Shown in pieces: positions 54,888 to 62,878 of a stretch of 64,000 bases of DNA. The number at the start of each line of letters is the position of its first letter. Positions within the stretch are counted from its first letter, which is position 1. This DNA is from Halolamina sediminis (lineage in GTDB: Archaea > Halobacteriota > Halobacteria > Halobacteriales > Haloferacaceae): the NCBI RefSeq assembly GCF_001282785.1, contig NZ_CVUA01000001.1, positions 2,666,001-2,730,000 of the forward strand, in the 5' to 3' direction. Made by a program: the position numbers and the translations under genes. The notes below the pieces were generated by a model. It was not told the DNA's origin. It saw only the letters and a list, made by a program, of their open reading frames with translations, and made no database searches.

Positions 54888-57536
54888 ATGGCTCAGACGG
54901 GGAACCAGGAACTCACGGAGCGGTTCATCCAGTTCTACCGGAACTACTACCGGGAGGAGGTGGGGCGGCTCGCACAGGAGTACCCCAACGAGCGCCGCTC
55001 GCTCTACGTCGACTACAACGACCTGTTCACGTTCGATCGCGATCTGGCGGAGGACTACCTCGCCAAGCCCGAACAGATGCAGGAGTACGCCGAGGAGGCG
55101 CTCCGGCTGTACGACCTGCCCGCGGACGTGAGCCTCGGGCAGGCCCACGTCCGCCTGCGCGCGCTCCCGTCTGAGCAGACCGTCGACATCCGCGATCTGC
55201 GGGTGCAGGACGACCACATCGGCTCGATGATCGCCGTCCAGGGGATCGTCCGCAAGGCGACCGACGTGCGGCCGAAAGTGACCGAGGCCGCCTTCGAGTG
55301 TCAGCGCTGCGGGACGATGAGCTACATCCCCCAGAGCGACGGCGGCTTTCAGGAGCCCCACGAGTGTCAGGGCTGTGAGCGACAGGGCCCGTTCTCGGTC
55401 AACCACGACCAGTCGGAGTTCGTCGACTCCCAGAAGCTCCGGGTCCAGGAGAGCCCCGAGGGGCTGCGCGGCGGCGAGACCCCCCAGAGCATCGACGTCG
55501 ACGTCGAGGACGACATCACCGGGAACGTGACTGCGGGGGATCACGTGACCGTGACAGGCGTCCTCCACATCGAACAGGTCACGCAGGGCCAGGAGAAGAC
55601 CGCCCTGTTCGACCTCTACATGGACGGGGTGACGATCGAGATCGAGGACGAGGAGTTCGAGGACATGGACATCACCGACGAGGACATCGCCGAGATCGTC
55701 GAACTCTCCAACGACCCCGAGATCTACGAGAAGATGGTCGGCTCCATCGCGCCGGCGATCTACGGCTACGACGAGGAGAAGCTCGCGATGGTGCTCCAGC
55801 TGTTCTCCGGCGTGACGAAGCATCTGCCGGACGGCTCGCGGATTCGCGGAGACCTGCACTTGCTGCTGATAGGCGATCCGGGTACCGGGAAGTGCCTCAA
55901 AGGTGACACAAAAGCGACACTATCTGATGGGCGCGAGCGGCCGATCCGTGAACTCGTCGAGGAGAACCTCGACGACCCCAAACCCGTCGACGATGGCGTC
56001 TGGGACGAGGTCGATTTCGAGGTACCGTCGATGCAGTCGGACGGACGTATCGAACAACAGCGTGCGACGAAAGTCTGGAAGCGTGAGGCGCCCGAGAAGC
56101 TCTACCGGATCAGTACTGCGAGCGGGCGTGAACTGGAAGTCACACCGTCACATCCGCTGTTCGTCCCCGGTGGCCGAGGTCCAAGCGCGGTTCGAGCAGC
56201 CGAACTGGAGACGGGACAGTTCGTCGCAACAGTCCAAGAGGGCCAGTCAGCACTGACCGACGGTGGTACGGCCACAGTTGGGACGCGATCCACGGGCCCG
56301 TCGACTGTCGAGGACATCGACTGGGACCGTATCGAGTCCATCGAGCCCGTCGAGCCCGAAGACGACTGGGTGTACGATCTGGAGGTCGAAGGGACCCACA
56401 ACTACCTCTCGAACGGTGTCGTCTCGCACAACTCCCAGATGATCTCCTACGTCGAACAGGTCGCCCCCCGCTCCGTCTACACCTCAGGCAAAGGATCGTC
56501 CGCTGCGGGCCTTACTGCGGCGGCTGTGAGGGACGACTTCGGCGACGGCCAGCAGTGGACGCTCGAAGCCGGCGCGCTCGTGCTCGCGGACAAGGGGATC
56601 GCCGCCATCGACGAGCTGGACAAGATGGATTCGGGGGACCGCTCGGCGATGCACGAGGGGCTCGAACAGCAGAAGATCTCCGTCTCCAAGGCGGGCATCA
56701 ACGCGACACTCAAGAGCCGGTGTTCGCTACTCGGCGCCGCGAACCCGAAGTACGGCCGGTTCGACCAGTACGAGCCCATCGGCGAGCAGATCGACCTCGA
56801 GCCGGCGCTGATCTCGCGGTTCGACCTGATCTTTACCGTCACCGACCAGCCCGACCCCGAGCACGACAGCCGGCTGGCCGAGCACATCCTCAAGACGAAC
56901 TACGCGGGGGAGCTCCACACCCAGCGCGAGGAGAACCCCAACTCGGAGTTCACCGAGGAGCAGGTCGAGAACGTCACCGAGGAGGTGGCGCCGGACATCG
57001 ACGCCGAGCTCCTGCGGAAGTACATCGCCTACGCCAAGCGCAACGTCTACCCGACGATGTCCGACGAGGCCAAAGACGCGATCGAGGAGTTCTACGTCGA
57101 CCTGCGCTCGAAGGGCGCCGACGAGGACGCCCCCGTCCCCGTCACCGCCCGGAAGCTGGAGGCACTGGTTCGGCTCGCTGAGGCCTCCGCGCGGGTCCGG
57201 CTCTCGGACACCGTCGAGGAGCAGGACGCGGACAAGGTGATCGAGATCGTCCGGGACAGCCTGGAGGATATCGGCGTCGATCCCGAGACCGGCGAGTTCG
57301 ACGCCGACGTGATCGAGACGGGGACGAGCAAGTCCCAGCGCGACCGGATCAAGAGCGTGAAGGCGCTGATCGGCGACATCGAAGAGGAGTACGACGAGGG
57401 TGCGCCGATCGAGGAAGTGCTCGACCGCGCCGGCGAGGTCGGGATGGACGAGGACAAAGCCGAGAAGGAGATCGAGAGCCTGCGCAAGAAGGGCGAGCTG
57501 TACGAGCCCGTACAGGGCCACCTCCGGACGACGTGA
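54888..57536 (+). CDS. mcm: MCM replicative DNA helicase precursor with a mini-intein
   Basis: An 882-residue precursor. The N-terminal MCM domain has a zinc motif CQRCGTMSYIPQ and ECQGC (from Cys138). The AAA+ domain has Walker A GDPGTGKS, which is split between Lys335 and Ser by an intein (residues 336-515), Walker B AAIDELDK (Asp575-Glu576) and the arginine finger Arg644 (LISRFDLIFTV). The C-terminal winged helix lies at about 810-882 (APIEEVLDRAGEVGMDEDKA). Spliced MCM should have 702 residues. It unwinds DNA at the replication fork as a hexamer. Without splicing, the P-loop is broken, so splicing is needed for life. Confidence 0.97.
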   Translation: MAQTGNQELTERFIQFYRNYYREEVGRLAQEYPNERRSLYVDYNDLFTFDRDLAEDYLAKPEQMQEYAEEALRLYDLPADVSLGQAHVRLRALPSEQTVDIRDLRVQDDHIGSMIAVQGIVRKATDVRPKVTEAAFECQRCGTMSYIPQSDGGFQEPHECQGCERQGPFSVNHDQSEFVDSQKLRVQESPEGLRGGETPQSIDVDVEDDITGNVTAGDHVTVTGVLHIEQVTQGQEKTALFDLYMDGVTIEIEDEEFEDMDITDEDIAEIVELSNDPEIYEKMVGSIAPAIYGYDEEKLAMVLQLFSGVTKHLPDGSRIRGDLHLLLIGDPGTGKCLKGDTKATLSDGRERPIRELVEENLDDPKPVDDGVWDEVDFEVPSMQSDGRIEQQRATKVWKREAPEKLYRISTASGRELEVTPSHPLFVPGGRGPSAVRAAELETGQFVATVQEGQSALTDGGTATVGTRSTGPSTVEDIDWDRIESIEPVEPEDDWVYDLEVEGTHNYLSNGVVSHNSQMISYVEQVAPRSVYTSGKGSSAAGLTAAAVRDDFGDGQQWTLEAGALVLADKGIAAIDELDKMDSGDRSAMHEGLEQQKISVSKAGINATLKSRCSLLGAANPKYGRFDQYEPIGEQIDLEPALISRFDLIFTVTDQPDPEHDSRLAEHILKTNYAGELHTQREENPNSEFTEEQVENVTEEVAPDIDAELLRKYIAYAKRNVYPTMSDEAKDAIEEFYVDLRSKGADEDAPVPVTARKLEALVRLAEASARVRLSDTVEEQDADKVIEIVRDSLEDIGVDPETGEFDADVIETGTSKSQRDRIKSVKALIGDIEEEYDEGAPIEEVLDRAGEVGMDEDKAEKEIESLRKKGELYEPVQGHLRTT
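55893..56432 (+). mobile_element. MCM mini-intein without homing endonuclease
   Basis: A 180-residue intein at the P-loop (GDPGTGK / CLKGDTKATL ... SNGVVSHN / SQMISY). Block B is VTPSHPLFV, and it ends VVSHN before a +1 Ser, so the splicing residues look complete. No LAGLIDADG motif is found; the centre is a short acidic linker (ATVQEGQSALTDGGTATVGT), so it seems to be a natural mini-intein after loss of the endonuclease. Insertion into a P-loop is a frequent choice of inteins because the site is conserved. Confidence 0.95.
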
Positions 57537-57548
57537 CACCAGTCACGG

Positions 57549-57690
57549 CTCGTGACCGGCGCCGAGCTTCGGCTCGGCGCTTGGAGCGTGTTGCCGTGAC
57601 TGTGTTGCACTGACTACCGCTCGTGACCGGCGCCGAGCTTCGGCTCGGCGCTCGGAGCGTGTTGCCGTGACTGTGTTACGCCGACTACCG
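57549..57690. repeat. Two tandem 71-bp copies each with a UUCG-loop hairpin
   Basis: Units begin CTCGTGACCGGCGCCGAGCT at 57549 and again at 57620, with only a few differences. Each contains GCGCCGAGC-TTCG-GCTCGGCGC (57559-57580 and 57630-57651), a perfect 9-bp stem closed by the extra-stable TTCG tetraloop. They lie just after the mcm stop and could form strong RNA 3' ends. Confidence 0.92.
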
Positions 57691-57732
57691 CTCGGGACGC
57701 TTATGGTCCCGGGGCCGCCACCACCGGGCGAC

Positions 57733-58008
57733 GTGGACCACATCTCCGCGCTGCGCAACGTCGAGGAGGCGTTGCGGGCGTTCGAGAACGGCGAGGCCGA
57801 CCTGGCGACCACCCAGCGGCGCGTCCAGTCCGTGCTTCAGAGCTACGCTACCGAGTTCGAGGCCGAGGAGCGCCGACCCTACCGAGCCCACGGCGAGGCG
57901 CCCGCCGACGGCGTCGTCGTCGTCGCGCCAGACGTGGAAACGGCAAAAACGCGAGTATTAGAACTCACAGACGCCGAAAGCTCGTCGTTCGACGTCGAAC
58001 CGCTCTGA
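57733..58008 (+). CDS. Small haloarchaeal protein of the mcm-minD cluster
   Basis: A 91-residue protein: HISALRNVEEALRAFENGEA, DLATTQRRVQSVLQSYATEF, and a strand-like end VVVVAPDVETAKTRVLELTD. I chose the GTG at 57733, because CGCTTATGG (57698-57706) sits 27-35 nt ahead as a TATA-like element, although an ATG at 57703 inside that element is in frame. No known domain. It opens the gene cluster that leads to the MinD-like ATPase. Confidence 0.65.
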   Translation: MDHISALRNVEEALRAFENGEADLATTQRRVQSVLQSYATEFEAEERRPYRAHGEAPADGVVVVAPDVETAKTRVLELTDAESSSFDVEPL

Positions 58009-58079
58009 CTGTTCTCACTATTGAGAAGTCGAAAAGGCTATGTTACCACCGTATGTACGTTAGGTAGAGAGGCACGCCC

Positions 58080-58730
58080 GTGACTGCACCGCAGACAGCC
58101 GAGACGATACCCGAACGCTTGACGGGCGCGAACAGCACCCTGCTCCTCACCTCGTCGTTCACCGACGAACGGCACTGTACGGAGCTCCTGCACCCCGACG
58201 ACCCCGCCGAGACGAACGTCCTCTGGGTGTCCTACACGAAATCCCCGGACCAGCAGCTCCGGCGATGGCGCGAGCACACCGACGAGCGGCCGGCGGAGAT
58301 GGGGATCGTAAGCGTCGAGGACTCGACGCGCTCGGTCGCCGCCGAGACAGGAGGCAGCAGCGGTCCCGGGGGCCCGTCGCTCCCGGAGACGAACGCGCCC
58401 ATCGAGACGGTGAACAGCCCCAACGACCTGACCGGGCTGGGCATCCGTATCACCGAGTTCCTCACCGACTGGGACGAAAAAAACGACAACCGAACCGTCG
58501 TCTGTTTCGACTCGCTGACCGCGCTCCTGCAGTACGTCGAACTCGAGACCGCCTACGAGTTCCTGCACATCATCACCGGCCGAATGGCGAACACCGACGC
58601 GTTCGCCCACTTTCACATGGATCCGGATGCGCACGACGATCAGACCGTCGAGATCATCACCAGCCTGATGGACGGGGTCGTCGAGGTCGATGCGAGCGGC
58701 GAAGAGCATATCCGGGCGCGCAAGTCTTAA
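58080..58730 (+). CDS. RecA/KaiC-fold protein without a Walker A motif
   Basis: A 216-residue protein that resembles the RecA/KaiC core: first strand TLLLTSSFTDERHC, second NVLWVSYTKSPDQQLRRWRE, a Walker B-like strand NRTVVCFDSLTALLQYVELE, and EFLHIITGRMANTDAFAHFH. The phosphate loop GxxxxGKT expected after the first strand is missing (it reads TSSFTDERH), so ATP hydrolysis is unlikely. Start GTG at 58080. Proteins of this kind (DUF7504 in some databases, from memory) recur next to haloarchaeal signal or division genes. It may act as a structural partner. Confidence 0.65.
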   Translation: MTAPQTAETIPERLTGANSTLLLTSSFTDERHCTELLHPDDPAETNVLWVSYTKSPDQQLRRWREHTDERPAEMGIVSVEDSTRSVAAETGGSSGPGGPSLPETNAPIETVNSPNDLTGLGIRITEFLTDWDEKNDNRTVVCFDSLTALLQYVELETAYEFLHIITGRMANTDAFAHFHMDPDAHDDQTVEIITSLMDGVVEVDASGEEHIRARKS

Positions 58731-58756
58731 TTTTCTACGAACACAGCAGCAACCAA

Positions 58757-59095
58757 ATGCTGCTGGTCGCGACGTACTCTCGCGAGGCACGGACGAGCCT
58801 GCGGAACGTCTGTCGGGGGCACGAGGAGGCCACGGTCCGGCAGTTCGGCCGGGCAGCGCTGCTGGCGGACACCGAGTTCGGGGCGTTTCTCGCCCTCCGC
58901 TTGCGGGAGAAACACGGCGCCGACGTCCAGATCGAGCGCACCGAGCCGCTGAACGAGTACGAGTCCGTCCCGGAACGGGTCCGCGAGGCCGCAGCGGCGT
59001 ACGAACAACGGGACCACCCGAGCACGCCGTACCCGAAGTTCGCATCCGGCACCGATCACCCCGAGCCAACGGCGATGCAGGGCCGGGAGCTCTGA
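58757..59095 (+). CDS. Cluster protein of unknown function
   Basis: A 112-residue protein: LLVATYSREARTSLRNVCRG, HEEATVRQFGRAALLADTEF, GAFLALRLREKHGADVQIER, LNEYESVPERVREAAAAYEQ. No known domain; alpha/beta composition. The stop overlaps the start of the next gene by one base (TGATG), indicating coupling. It begins 26 bp after the RecA-fold protein gene. Confidence 0.65.
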   Translation: MLLVATYSREARTSLRNVCRGHEEATVRQFGRAALLADTEFGAFLALRLREKHGADVQIERTEPLNEYESVPERVREAAAAYEQRDHPSTPYPKFASGTDHPEPTAMQGREL

Positions 59096-59919
59096 TGCGG
59101 GTCGTCGAGGACGGCCGAGTCGTCGGCGAGGGGCACGCGATCGATCTCCGCGGGGAGCCGTACTCGTCGGAGACGGTTCGGGCAGCGATACAGGGCGCGG
59201 AGACGGCGCTGTCGATCGACTGTCTCGCCCCGTCGCGGTGGTGGGAGCAGCTCGCCGTTCCCGACGACGGAACCAAGCCGCTCTGCCGGCTCGTCGCCGC
59301 CGCGCGGGCCCGAGGCTGCCGATCACCGACCGAGCGAGCGTTAGCGGCCGCCGAGCGTGAACTCCGCGAGCTCACGGTCGAGGCGGTGTCGACCGCCTCA
59401 ACGCGCCGACAGCTCGCCGACGCCGGGACCGAGGTGGAACGGCTTCGAGAGGAGGTCGCCGCCGCCCGTGGACGCCTCCAGAGCCGGCGGGAGACGGGCG
59501 CGGACACGGCTGAGGCCGAGGCGGCGCTCGAAGAAGCGACCCGACGGCTCTCCGAGGCCGAAACCGAGCGCGTCGCCGCCGAACAGGCCCACGAGGACGC
59601 GCAGCGACGGGTGCGCGAGGCTCGCGACGCTCGCGAACGACGGCTCCGACTGCAGGACCGCGTCGCGAACCGCCGGCGGGAAGCCCGACGCGCGCTCGCC
59701 GTATCGGTCGCCGACGAGTTCGCGGCCGCCGTGGACGCCGTCCCGGGCGAGGCGACGCTCTCGACGGAGCCGCTGAAAGTCGACGGCGGCGACGTGACGG
59801 CTGCGCTGGCGGCGGCCCGAGTTGCCGACCTCCACGCGCCCGTGCTCGACGCAACTGGGCGGTTCGACAGCGCCTCGGCGGCCGCGGACGCGCTCGGCGC
59901 GCCCGTGATCCGGCTCTGA
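59095..59919 (+). CDS. Coiled-coil cluster protein
   Basis: A 274-residue protein. Residues about 80-210 are a long charged coiled coil (TEVERLREEVAAARGRLQSR, AEAALEEATRRLSEAETERV, ARERRLRLQDRVANRRREAR). The N-terminal 70 residues form an alpha/beta part (GHAIDLRGEPYSSETVRAAI) and the C-terminal 65 residues another (DVTAALAAARVADLHAPVLD). Such architecture suits a scaffold between the RecA-fold protein and the ATPase. Overlapping start with the gene before supports an operon. Confidence 0.7.
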   Translation: MRVVEDGRVVGEGHAIDLRGEPYSSETVRAAIQGAETALSIDCLAPSRWWEQLAVPDDGTKPLCRLVAAARARGCRSPTERALAAAERELRELTVEAVSTASTRRQLADAGTEVERLREEVAAARGRLQSRRETGADTAEAEAALEEATRRLSEAETERVAAEQAHEDAQRRVREARDARERRLRLQDRVANRRREARRALAVSVADEFAAAVDAVPGEATLSTEPLKVDGGDVTAALAAARVADLHAPVLDATGRFDSASAAADALGAPVIRL

Positions 59920-59957
59920 CCCCGACCTTTTGAACGAGCGGGCGGGCACCCCCGCAG

Positions 59958-60689
59958 ATGGAGCTCGACTGGACACAGGAATCCGCCGCAGGGGTGACGC
60001 TGGTCCGCGTCCGCCTCAGGAACGAGCGTGCGACCGACCGTCGAGTCCGCCTCCGGAACCGGCTCGACGGCCCCGTCCTGCCGCCGCGACGCCACGGAGT
60101 GCCGGCGGCTGGCTGGGACCGCGACGGTGTGACGGAAGTCGTCCCCGCCAACCAAACCGTGGCGCTGGGGTACGCCTCGCCAGCACCGACGACGGCGCCG
60201 CCGGTGACTATCGACGAGGTCGGTCGCGTCGAAGAGGAGTCGGACCACAGCACGTCGGAGGCAGCCGTCAGGGAACTCGGCGATCACCGACCGCCGCGGG
60301 CAGTGCTCGGCGGGGAGAGCGAGAGCGACAGGGGCAAAACGGGCGGGGAGCGTTCGGTCGTCGATCGAACCGCGGACACGATCGACGATCAGCGAGACAC
60401 CACCGACGGGCGTTCCGCGCGACACGCGTCACTCCCCGACGAAGCCGGGGTGCTGCTCGCACCTTATCGAACGCGAATCCGGACCGCCGAAGCGCTAAAC
60501 ACCGCCGGGGTCGTCGAAGCGACCGCACTGCTCGACGCGAACGGCAGCCTCGCCGGCGTCGAGTCGCTCGCGGCCGACCTCGACGCCGACGCGCGGGAGC
60601 TCCGTGCGCTCGCCCGGGCCGCGGACGCGTTGGCCGCCCGCGCGGCGGCGACGGCGCCGCCGACGGACGCGCTCCGGAGGCTGTCGTGA
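59958..60689 (+). CDS. Cluster protein with disordered middle region
   Basis: A 243-residue protein. The N-terminal 90 residues look like a beta-sandwich (VTLVRVRLRNERATDRRVRL, GVTEVVPANQTVALGYASPA). A polar, disordered middle of about 70 residues follows (GGESESDRGKTGGERSVVDR), then a helical C-terminal region (RIRTAEALNTAGVVEATALL, ELRALARAADALAARAAATA). The stop overlaps the GTG of the MinD-like ATPase (GTGA). A membrane or partner interface is possible, but no function can be named. Confidence 0.65.
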   Translation: MELDWTQESAAGVTLVRVRLRNERATDRRVRLRNRLDGPVLPPRRHGVPAAGWDRDGVTEVVPANQTVALGYASPAPTTAPPVTIDEVGRVEEESDHSTSEAAVRELGDHRPPRAVLGGESESDRGKTGGERSVVDRTADTIDDQRDTTDGRSARHASLPDEAGVLLAPYRTRIRTAEALNTAGVVEATALLDANGSLAGVESLAADLDADARELRALARAADALAARAAATAPPTDALRRLS

Positions 60690-61342
60690 TCCTCGCCGTC
60701 GCGAGCGGGAAGGGCGGCGTCGGCAAGTCGACGGTCGCGTACAACCTCGCGGGCGCGCTGGAGGGCGTCGTCGTCGACGGCGACCTCGGAATGGCGGACC
60801 TCCCCGCCGACTGCGGACCCACGCTACACGACGTGCTGGCCGGGCGCGCCGGCGCCCGTGAGGCCATGCAGGCGGGCCCAGTGACGGTCCTCCCCTGCGG
60901 CCGGTCGCTCGCGGGTGCCCGCGCGGCCGACGTGACGGAGCTAGGCGACGCGCTCGAACCCATCGAGCGCGACCACGGGATCGTCGTGATCGACTGCCCA
61001 GCCGGACTCCGCGCGGACGTGGGTGTGCCGTTGGCCGTCGCCGACGCGGCCGTCGTGGTCGCTTCGCCGGAGCCGTTCGCGCTCGCGGACGCGCTCCGGA
61101 CTCGGGAGTTGGCTCGCGAACTCGACGCGCCGCTGTCGGCGGTGGTGCTGAACAGGGTCGTCGACGATCCGCCGACGCCGACGGTGCATTCGGCACTCGG
61201 CGCGCCCGTCACGTCGGTGCCGGCTGACCCACGGCTCAGCCGGTCGATCGAGGCCGAAGCGCCGGTCGTCGACGCCGCGCCGGAAAGCGAGCCGGCGGCC
61301 GCCTTCGCGTCGCTGGCCGAGCGAGTCGAGCGAAGCGAGTGA
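60686..61342 (+). CDS. MinD/ParA-family ATPase
   Basis: A 218-residue deviant Walker A ATPase. KGGVGKST (in AVASGKGGVGKSTVAYNLAG) keeps both lysines; switch I is VVDGDLGMADL and Walker B/switch II is IVVIDCPAGLRADVGVPL. It lacks the usual membrane-targeting amphipathic helix at the C-terminus (ends FASLAERVERSE). From memory, the Haloferax MinD1 homologue sits in a similar neighbourhood after mcm, and haloarchaeal MinD proteins place motility or other structures rather than FtsZ. Start GTG at 60686, translationally coupled to the preceding gene. No MinE or MinC gene is present. Confidence 0.85.
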   Translation: MILAVASGKGGVGKSTVAYNLAGALEGVVVDGDLGMADLPADCGPTLHDVLAGRAGAREAMQAGPVTVLPCGRSLAGARAADVTELGDALEPIERDHGIVVIDCPAGLRADVGVPLAVADAAVVVASPEPFALADALRTRELARELDAPLSAVVLNRVVDDPPTPTVHSALGAPVTSVPADPRLSRSIEAEAPVVDAAPESEPAAAFASLAERVERSE

Positions 61343-61356
61343 GGAAAGTGGTGTTC

Positions 61357-62211
61357 TCAGTCCTGTAGCGCCTGATACGTCGTCCGGACGGTGACCGCGG
61401 TCACGTCCGCCACGTCGGCCGCCTCGGCCTGCGTGACCGTCTGCCCCTCGCGGCGGGCGGCGAGGTAGAGCGCGCCCGCGGCGACGCCGCCGGGGTTGCG
61501 GCCGTTGGCGTGGCCCGAGTCGACCGCCGCCTCCGCGAGTTCGCGAGCGCGCCGGCGGACCGCCTGCCCCAGATCGAGCTCGCTGGCGAAGCGGGCGACG
61601 AACTCCGCGGGCTCGGCGGCCGAGACGGGCAGGCCGAGTTCGCGGTTCATCGCGTCGTAGGCCGCGCGGTGTTCCGCGGCGGTCGCTTTCGCGGCGTCGA
61701 GCACCTCCTCGGTCGTGCGCGAGACGCCCGCGACCCGGCAGGCGGCGTAGACGGCCGCGCTGGCGAACCCCTCGATCGAGCGCCCGCGCAGGAGGTCCTC
61801 GCTCTGTGCGGACTCGAACAGCGAGCAGGACTGATCGCGGATACGGTCGGGCAGTTCGAGCGCGCCCATCAGCCGCCGGATCTCGGTGAAGCCGTACACC
61901 TGATTGCGCTCACGCTTCGATCGGATCTGCGTCCGGCGGTGTTGGCGGCGCAGGCGGGACCACTTGCGGTTCTTCCCGCGGCCGTCGCGCCCGATCTCCG
62001 TCGAGAGCCCGCGGTCGTGCCGGGAGCGCGTCAGCGGTGCGCCACACCGGGCCGGGTTGCGGTCGTCGTCCTCGAAGCTGCGCCACTCGGGGCCACGGTC
62101 GAGCCGGTCGGTCGAGACGACCAGCCCACAGCCCTCACAGACCGTCTCGTCGCCGTCGGCGGTCAGTCGCCCGTCGCACTCGGGACAGCCGGTCGCACGC
62201 GTCGTGCTCAT
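61357..62211 (-). CDS. tfb: Transcription initiation factor B (TFB/TFIIB family)
   Basis: A 284-residue protein. The zinc ribbon is TGCPECDGRLTADGDETVCE with GCGLV at the N-terminus; the B-finger/linker region is DRGPEWRSFEDDDRNPARCG, APLTRSRHDRGLSTEIG. Two cyclin-like repeats follow (FTEIRRLMGALELPDRIRDQ, IEGFASAAVYAACRVAGVSR; then RRRARELAEAAVDSGHANGR, NPGGVAAGALYLAARREGQT). It recruits RNA polymerase to TBP-bound promoters. Haloarchaea have several TFBs with separate regulons; this one is shorter than the general ones and lies convergent with the MinD-like gene. It diverges from a helix-turn-helix gene through a palindrome-rich gap. Confidence 0.92.
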   Translation of the reverse strand: MSTTRATGCPECDGRLTADGDETVCEGCGLVVSTDRLDRGPEWRSFEDDDRNPARCGAPLTRSRHDRGLSTEIGRDGRGKNRKWSRLRRQHRRTQIRSKRERNQVYGFTEIRRLMGALELPDRIRDQSCSLFESAQSEDLLRGRSIEGFASAAVYAACRVAGVSRTTEEVLDAAKATAAEHRAAYDAMNRELGLPVSAAEPAEFVARFASELDLGQAVRRRARELAEAAVDSGHANGRNPGGVAAGALYLAARREGQTVTQAEAADVADVTAVTVRTTYQALQD

Positions 62212-62380
62212 ACTCGAAGATCGGTCCCGATCGGATACATAAACCCGGGTGGTTCCCGGGGTTTCGATCCCGCTCCCGTCGGTCGAACGTACCGATAACC
62301 GGTACGTTCTCTCACCGCTACTCTCTAGGTATAGTTCAATAGTGAAAACTATTAAACTATATCGCGAAGAACGCCCGCGT
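62212..62380. promoter_or_regulatory. Divergent promoter region with two palindromes
   Basis: Between the tfb and the HTH gene lie AACGTACCG-ATAAC-CGGTACGTT (62286-62308, perfect 9-bp arms) and AATAGT-GAAA-ACTATT (62338-62353). The latter runs into ATTAAACTATATCG (62351-62364), the TATA region 20-30 nt before the HTH gene's ATG. On the minus strand a TTTATGTATCC (about 62233-62243) lies 22-32 nt before the tfb ATG. The palindromes suit autoregulation by the HTH protein. Confidence 0.6.
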
Positions 62381-62878
62381 ATGACGCTCGAAGAGATCGC
62401 CGCCGGCATCGAGGTGACCGCGGAGCAGGAGGCCCGCGGCGTCGCCGCCGCCGACGAGACGGGCGAGGCGCTGGTCGAGCGTCTCCGTCCGCACGCGGGC
62501 GCGCTTCCCTGTACGCCCGAGGCCGCGGCGACCGTCGTCGAGACACACGCCGCGGGAACGAGCGTGGGCAAGAGCGCACGCGAGGCCGGGATCGCGCCCG
62601 TGACGGCCGCGAAGGCGCTGCACCGCTGTGGCGTCTCGGGCGTGACGCCGCTGTCGCCGATGGCTCGGGAGATCGTTCGGGACTGGCAGGCCGGCGAGCT
62701 CTCCCGGGCCGAAGCCGTCGAGCTGACGGGCGCAAGCGAGGCGGAGTTCGCGCTGGGGAGCTACATCGAGAGCCACGACGCCGACCCTGCGCTGTCGGCC
62801 GCGGTCGCGGACGTGGGCAGCCCCACGGACGAGGATCCGCTCACCGACGCGGTCGGCGACGTCGACGAGCTGTTCTAG
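62381..62878 (+). CDS. Helix-turn-helix-type cluster protein
   Basis: A 165-residue acidic protein. Two helix-turn-helix-like segments: VGKSAREAGIAPVTAAKALH and LSRAEAVELTGASEAEFALG. The first 40 residues are helical (LEEIAAGIEVTAEQEARGVA). It likely binds DNA, perhaps the palindromes just upstream of its own gene and of tfb. Its last 4 bases overlap the convergent ParA-like gene. I recognise it only as a conserved haloarchaeal protein. Confidence 0.7.
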   Translation: MTLEEIAAGIEVTAEQEARGVAAADETGEALVERLRPHAGALPCTPEAAATVVETHAAGTSVGKSAREAGIAPVTAAKALHRCGVSGVTPLSPMAREIVRDWQAGELSRAEAVELTGASEAEFALGSYIESHDADPALSAAVADVGSPTDEDPLTDAVGDVDELF

